DNA of 64,000 nucleotides from Tetracentron sinense (lineage: Eukaryota > Streptophyta > Magnoliopsida > Trochodendrales > Trochodendraceae). Below are positions 60,051 through 64,000 of this stretch, one piece after another. The position numbers and the translations under genes were made by a program. Position 1 is the stretch's first letter. The number at the start of each line of letters is the position of its first letter. The notes below the pieces were generated by a model. The model saw only the letters and a program-made list of their open reading frames with translations. It was not told the origin of the DNA and searched no databases. Where the stretch lies: the NCBI GenBank assembly GCA_015143295.1, contig CM026564.1, positions 15,488,416 to 15,552,415 of the forward strand. The letters run 5' to 3'.

Positions 60051-62276
60051 TGAAGAAGGATCCGAATAAAAAATTTATGGGGAAACTGAATCCCCTAGAT
60101 TTTAACACCATAGAAAACATCAAAATTATCTAAGAGTTTTAGTCATATCACCTTGGTGAATGTTTTTCACCGATGAAGCTTAATCCACTCGAACCGTCAG
60201 AACTCTTTATAGAGATTTCTCTGAAAAAATATTAGAAGCTCGATCCTTGTTCTTCGCTATCCCCACGAAGCTTTAGAATCTCCTTTGAAATTATAGAAGC
60301 AAGAGGAAGAAGATTGATCAATGGTGTAGACCTTCTATCACCAATAATACTAAGGTTCAAAACCCTAGATTTGCAAAACCCAACTAGGACCACCAATATA
60401 GCTCACGAAAATTCCTAGGGGTCTCCCCTAGGGCTCACAGTTTGGAGAGAGAGAGGAGATGAGAGAAAATTCTGGAGAATTCTACTTAATGGTCTAAGGT
60501 GTTAGGGTATTATAGAGATTAGGATCTTATCCTAATCCTACTCCAACTTGATCTTACCTAGTAGGATTTATCAATTAACAATAACTCTTATTATTAATTA
60601 AATAAACTCCTACTTAATCTATAACTACTTTTGTTATAGTAATCCTATTAATTAAAGAGTCCCTATTATAAGAGGATTCCTTAATTAAAAGGGATAAGTC
60701 AACATCCTACATCAAAGTAGGAAACCTAGTCAAACTAGGAATCCACAAGGGGGGGGGGGGCGTGAGCTTCTATGGGGCATGGGATTTAAGGAGTTAAAAC
60801 TCCTTATTGTAATCTAATTACAATAACATCTTAATCCTAATTGCAATCCAACTCTTGGATCTTAATTCCATAATAAAATGAATTATATTTCAATAATTAT
60901 TCAATTAAACAAATCCTAATCCAATTAGGATTCCTAAAGTGGGCGCCCCATCCTAGGGTTTAAACCCATGGGGGCTTTGGCCCATATTAAAGGTCCATTT
61001 TAATGGGTTTATGGATATGGGTCAAACTCATTTCCCCTTTAATTATGTTAATCAAATAATTACTAAAATAATCCCTTAGTTTAAACTAACAATTAATTTA
61101 AAATAATAGATTAACTATTAATCTATTTAATTAAATGATTAACTTTTAATCACTTAAAATAATTGATTAACTTTTAATCAATTATTGAGCTTGTATTTCT
61201 TACGTGAGCACCTCCACAGATTGCTCTGGGACTTTCTTACCCTGGCTTATCCAATGTTATCTCATTGACCCTAAATGGGAATTACATCGGAATTGCAAGT
61301 GACGTGAGATATCAATGTTGCAATTGAATCCCGGAGTATGAACATTAACCATTACGGATCCCGCCACATGAACTTTTAAATTAGATTTATCCTTCCAAAT
61401 ACATTATCCCTATTGGGCCTTCAAGATTGACATACTATCTAACCCATAGCCCATTGCAAATCATCCGGGTTTCCAAGACTAATGATTAAGCCATGAAAAA
61501 CAATTTCTCATGAAAAACATTTTGAAAAAATCCTTTTATAAGTATAATACCTTTTAATAAAAGTATATTTCAAAACTTATTTTGTTTTCAAAATCACCTG
61601 CGCAGGATTTTAACTTAATCAACTGTCTTATCCGGAACTTGGATAATCTCTCAAATTAATGAGCATGGATTTCTTGTTTGAAATTCATCATGACTCGAAC
61701 AACTTTCTGACTATCCAACTGTCACTGTATTGTATTCCCTAAGTTAGAAAATACGTTGGTGGAATCAAAACAGTCAGATCACTGCCTAGTCATAGATGAA
61801 CTCATCAAATCTAAGGATCATCGAAACCGTTCAATGTGAATGAGAGACCAACTATCTGATAGTGTGTTTATGCAAAAGATCTCTCATTGAATGCAATCAG
61901 TCAGTGTACATTTAAGCACCCATATGCTGATGTGTAGTCTCCACTACAATAGTTCGAGATAAAACTACACTCAACTATTGAGAACATCTTAGCATTCTGG
62001 CAGCCATATAAGTGAAGTGCCCAGCTTCACCCACAGCTATGACTATATTAGGTATAAGGAACCGAAAAGTTATATCTACCTGTGATACTCTAATCACATA
62101 ACTTTCCTACAATATATCCTATGGACCTTTATCGATATCTCATATTGTATAGATCATCTCATGATCATGGTCAATTACACATAATGAATACACAATAGAT
62201 TAAGAGGAATCATTTATTAATCAAATTAATAAGGTTCTAACAATCTAAATGACTTTTCTGGGCATCATGTCCAACA
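60051..62276 (-). mobile_element. 5' LTR of a Ty1/copia element, 2,226 bp
   Basis: On the minus strand this begins TGTTGGACATGATGCCC (at 62276) and ends TTCTTCA (60051), i.e. TG..CA termini, next to the primer-binding site. A/T-rich and without open frames. The internal region on the left is its gag. No 3' LTR, pol or target duplication is in view, because the element is cut at 57852. The long LTR and terminal sequence resemble Angela/Tork-type elements; the lineage is inference. A run of 12 G at 60749-60760 is a possible sequencing weak point. Confidence 0.85.
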
Positions 62277-62541
62277 AGATCACACACACTCGTCGAACAC
62301 TCCAGTTGCACACACTCATTTGCACACCCAAGTTGCACACACTCAATCAAGTCGTACATATTACACTCTAGTTGCACTCACTTAATCGAGTCATAATTCG
62401 GCTTCAATCTGTCACTTAGCACACATGCAACACATTGCACAACACTTGTAGTTCATGCACTGCACCATATTTTCATTATCACGCATTTCTCAAAGCCGCA
62501 ATCATGCTAAACTAGGTAAGGCCGGGAGATCTCTAGTAAGT
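62277..62541. other. Unassigned spacer between two copia LTRs
   Basis: About 265 bp with several copies of 'gcacacactca'-like sequence (62277-62345) and no supported gene. It could be flanking host DNA or a piece of another repeat; I do not recognise it. Confidence 0.4.
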
Positions 62542-64000
62542 GTTAGACATATATGCCCACGAAAGCCATTCCAAAATTGTATTTATCTATTTAATCAATA
62601 AATGCATATTTTACATTCACACATTGTCTTCTACATTAGGTAACATATCAAAAGAAAACCATCCAATTAGTTGATAACTTATTGCTAAGGAGATATGGTT
62701 TTCCGGTTCCTTGTAGATATATCTAGACAATATATTCCGAATAACTTACACATTGTTAGTTCCATATGATGGAGTGAAGAATCTCAATCACTGAGAGATG
62801 GGTCTCTTGACTAAGATGTGGATATAAGTAAGAAGTACTTATATTACAACTGGATCGCTCAGTGGATACCCTTAAAAATATACTATCTTTATATTTAGGG
62901 TAGTCCATTTGGCAGATTATCCTTAACCTGAGAGGTCGACATCTTCTCTAGTATTTGCCTATGTAGCTTTGATGTAGCCAATCGTCAATTCCAACACACC
63001 GGACTAAATAGGGGCTCGTTGGGTTATGTACGCTGTATTAGAAGAAGTGTGTGTACACTCAACAAGGATTCCACTACTCTTACAAAGTAAATAATATTTG
63101 AGTTGATACTTGTCAAAACCGGACTTGAAAAACCCAGCACTGGTATTTATCGATGAAATGGTTTTATCGAGGATTTTATTTTCTGTATAAAAGAAATATA
63201 ATTATTATTATTATTATTTCTTTTAAAGGATTTCTAAAAATGTTTTTGAAAGTCCAAGTTTGACTAAAAGTATCAAAGAGAATGGGTTCTCAATATAAGC
63301 CAGGGATTAAAGACAATATTGGATATTGTCCCGTAAGCTTATAATAATATTGGAAGTGGAGGGACGCATCTGTAAACAAATCTTGAGATAGAAATACCTG
63401 CAAGTAATTCTCTATTTTCTTGAGGTTAATCACATTGTGTTAATGGACATCAATTGTGATTGGTGGAAGTCCAGGGATATAGATAAAATTCTATAATCCT
63501 AATGGAGTATAAGAAAGGTATTTCCTAGTAACAATGCTTTAACCAAAAGGTTGAGTAATTGGTCCCACAACCGGAAATAGGAGATCCCTTTAGATCCCAC
63601 ACACAAGAACTTTCTTAAAGTATTTAATTTAATTAAATAATTAAATTAATTAATTTCTCTAAGTAATCACTATATGGTATAGTGAAGCTCTAAAAGGTGG
63701 AATCACATTAGATGTGAAAAACCAAATGGTAGGACCCATTGGGGATTATTTTAAAAGAATAATAAAAGTGACCAAAGGGGTTTAACACCAAAAGAGGGCA
63801 TGTGTGGTGGGACGCCCACTTCATGGAGTAAATAATAATTGTTATTATTTATTTAATTAGTTTCTAAATAATTAATTTCCTTATTGGATAAGGTTAGTTA
63901 GTTAGTTAGTTAGAGTTAGTTACTAATTAAAGATTCCTTGTAGGACAAGGATTTTATTAGTTTCTTCCTAATCAAGGAATCCTAATTAGATTAGGATAAG
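62542..64000 (+). mobile_element. Partial copia LTR in opposite orientation (runs off window)
   Basis: Begins TGTTAGACATATATGCCC at 62542, similar to the start of the LTR at 60051-62276 read on its own strand. Further anchors occur in the same order: 'ttttccggttccttgta' near 62700 (the other LTR has 'ttttcggttccttatac') and 'gggacgcccactt' near 63810 (the other has 'gggcgcccacttt'). The two are diverged members of related families, arranged head to head. No end, primer site or gene is in the window, so whether it is a solo LTR or a full element is unknown. No supported coding sequence. Confidence 0.65.

Noticed and set aside
60749-60760. Run of 12 G as a G-quadruplex or regulatory site
   Set aside because: A single homopolymer in an LTR; it could be a length error and nothing else supports a function.

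Overview
This window is plant nuclear heterochromatin with no host gene that I can support. Two things point to a flowering plant: L1-type LINEs whose ORF2 carries an RNase H domain and whose ORF1 has a DUF4283-like region plus a CCHC zinc knuckle, and copia LTRs next to an initiator-Met primer site. I cannot name the species.

Layout: positions 1 to 57272 are one head-to-tail satellite array with a monomer of about 179 bp (roughly 260 monomers after subtracting insertions). Every monomer I checked lies in the same orientation, and the array runs off the left edge. It contains several monomer subfamilies, including a 216-bp long variant. These are arranged in higher-order and segmental duplications: a 5 to 7 kb block seen twice about 7.9 kb apart, a trimer unit of about 535 bp, a 715-bp tetramer duplication, a 10/11-mer duplication and a 2,013-bp tandem duplication. 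Open frames of 60 to 215 codons all over this region are by-products of the repeat, because each frame has only one regular stop per monomer and 179 is not a multiple of three.

Three retroelements interrupt the array, each with a clean target-site duplication. They are a 2,166-bp solo LTR (9626-11791, Ty3/gypsy-like, minus strand); a 5.56-kb LINE (35746-41304) whose 5' part is inverted relative to its 3' part in the exact geometry of twin priming; and a 5'-truncated LINE (46226-48638). The two LINEs share a 3'-end hairpin next to the poly(A) tail.

At 57273 the array stops at a rearranged junction. A truncated, older relative of the solo LTR (57273-57851) abuts a broken copia gag (57852-58274, minus). 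That gag is followed by a long leader, the primer-binding site (60037-60048) and a full 2,226-bp 5' LTR (60051-62276). After 265 bp of unassigned sequence, a related copia LTR begins in the opposite orientation and runs off the window (62542-64000).

No tRNA, rRNA, CRISPR array or functional host operon-like system was found. The biology worth pursuing is the satellite itself (possible centromeric or other heterochromatic array), its turnover history, and the retroelement structures inside it.
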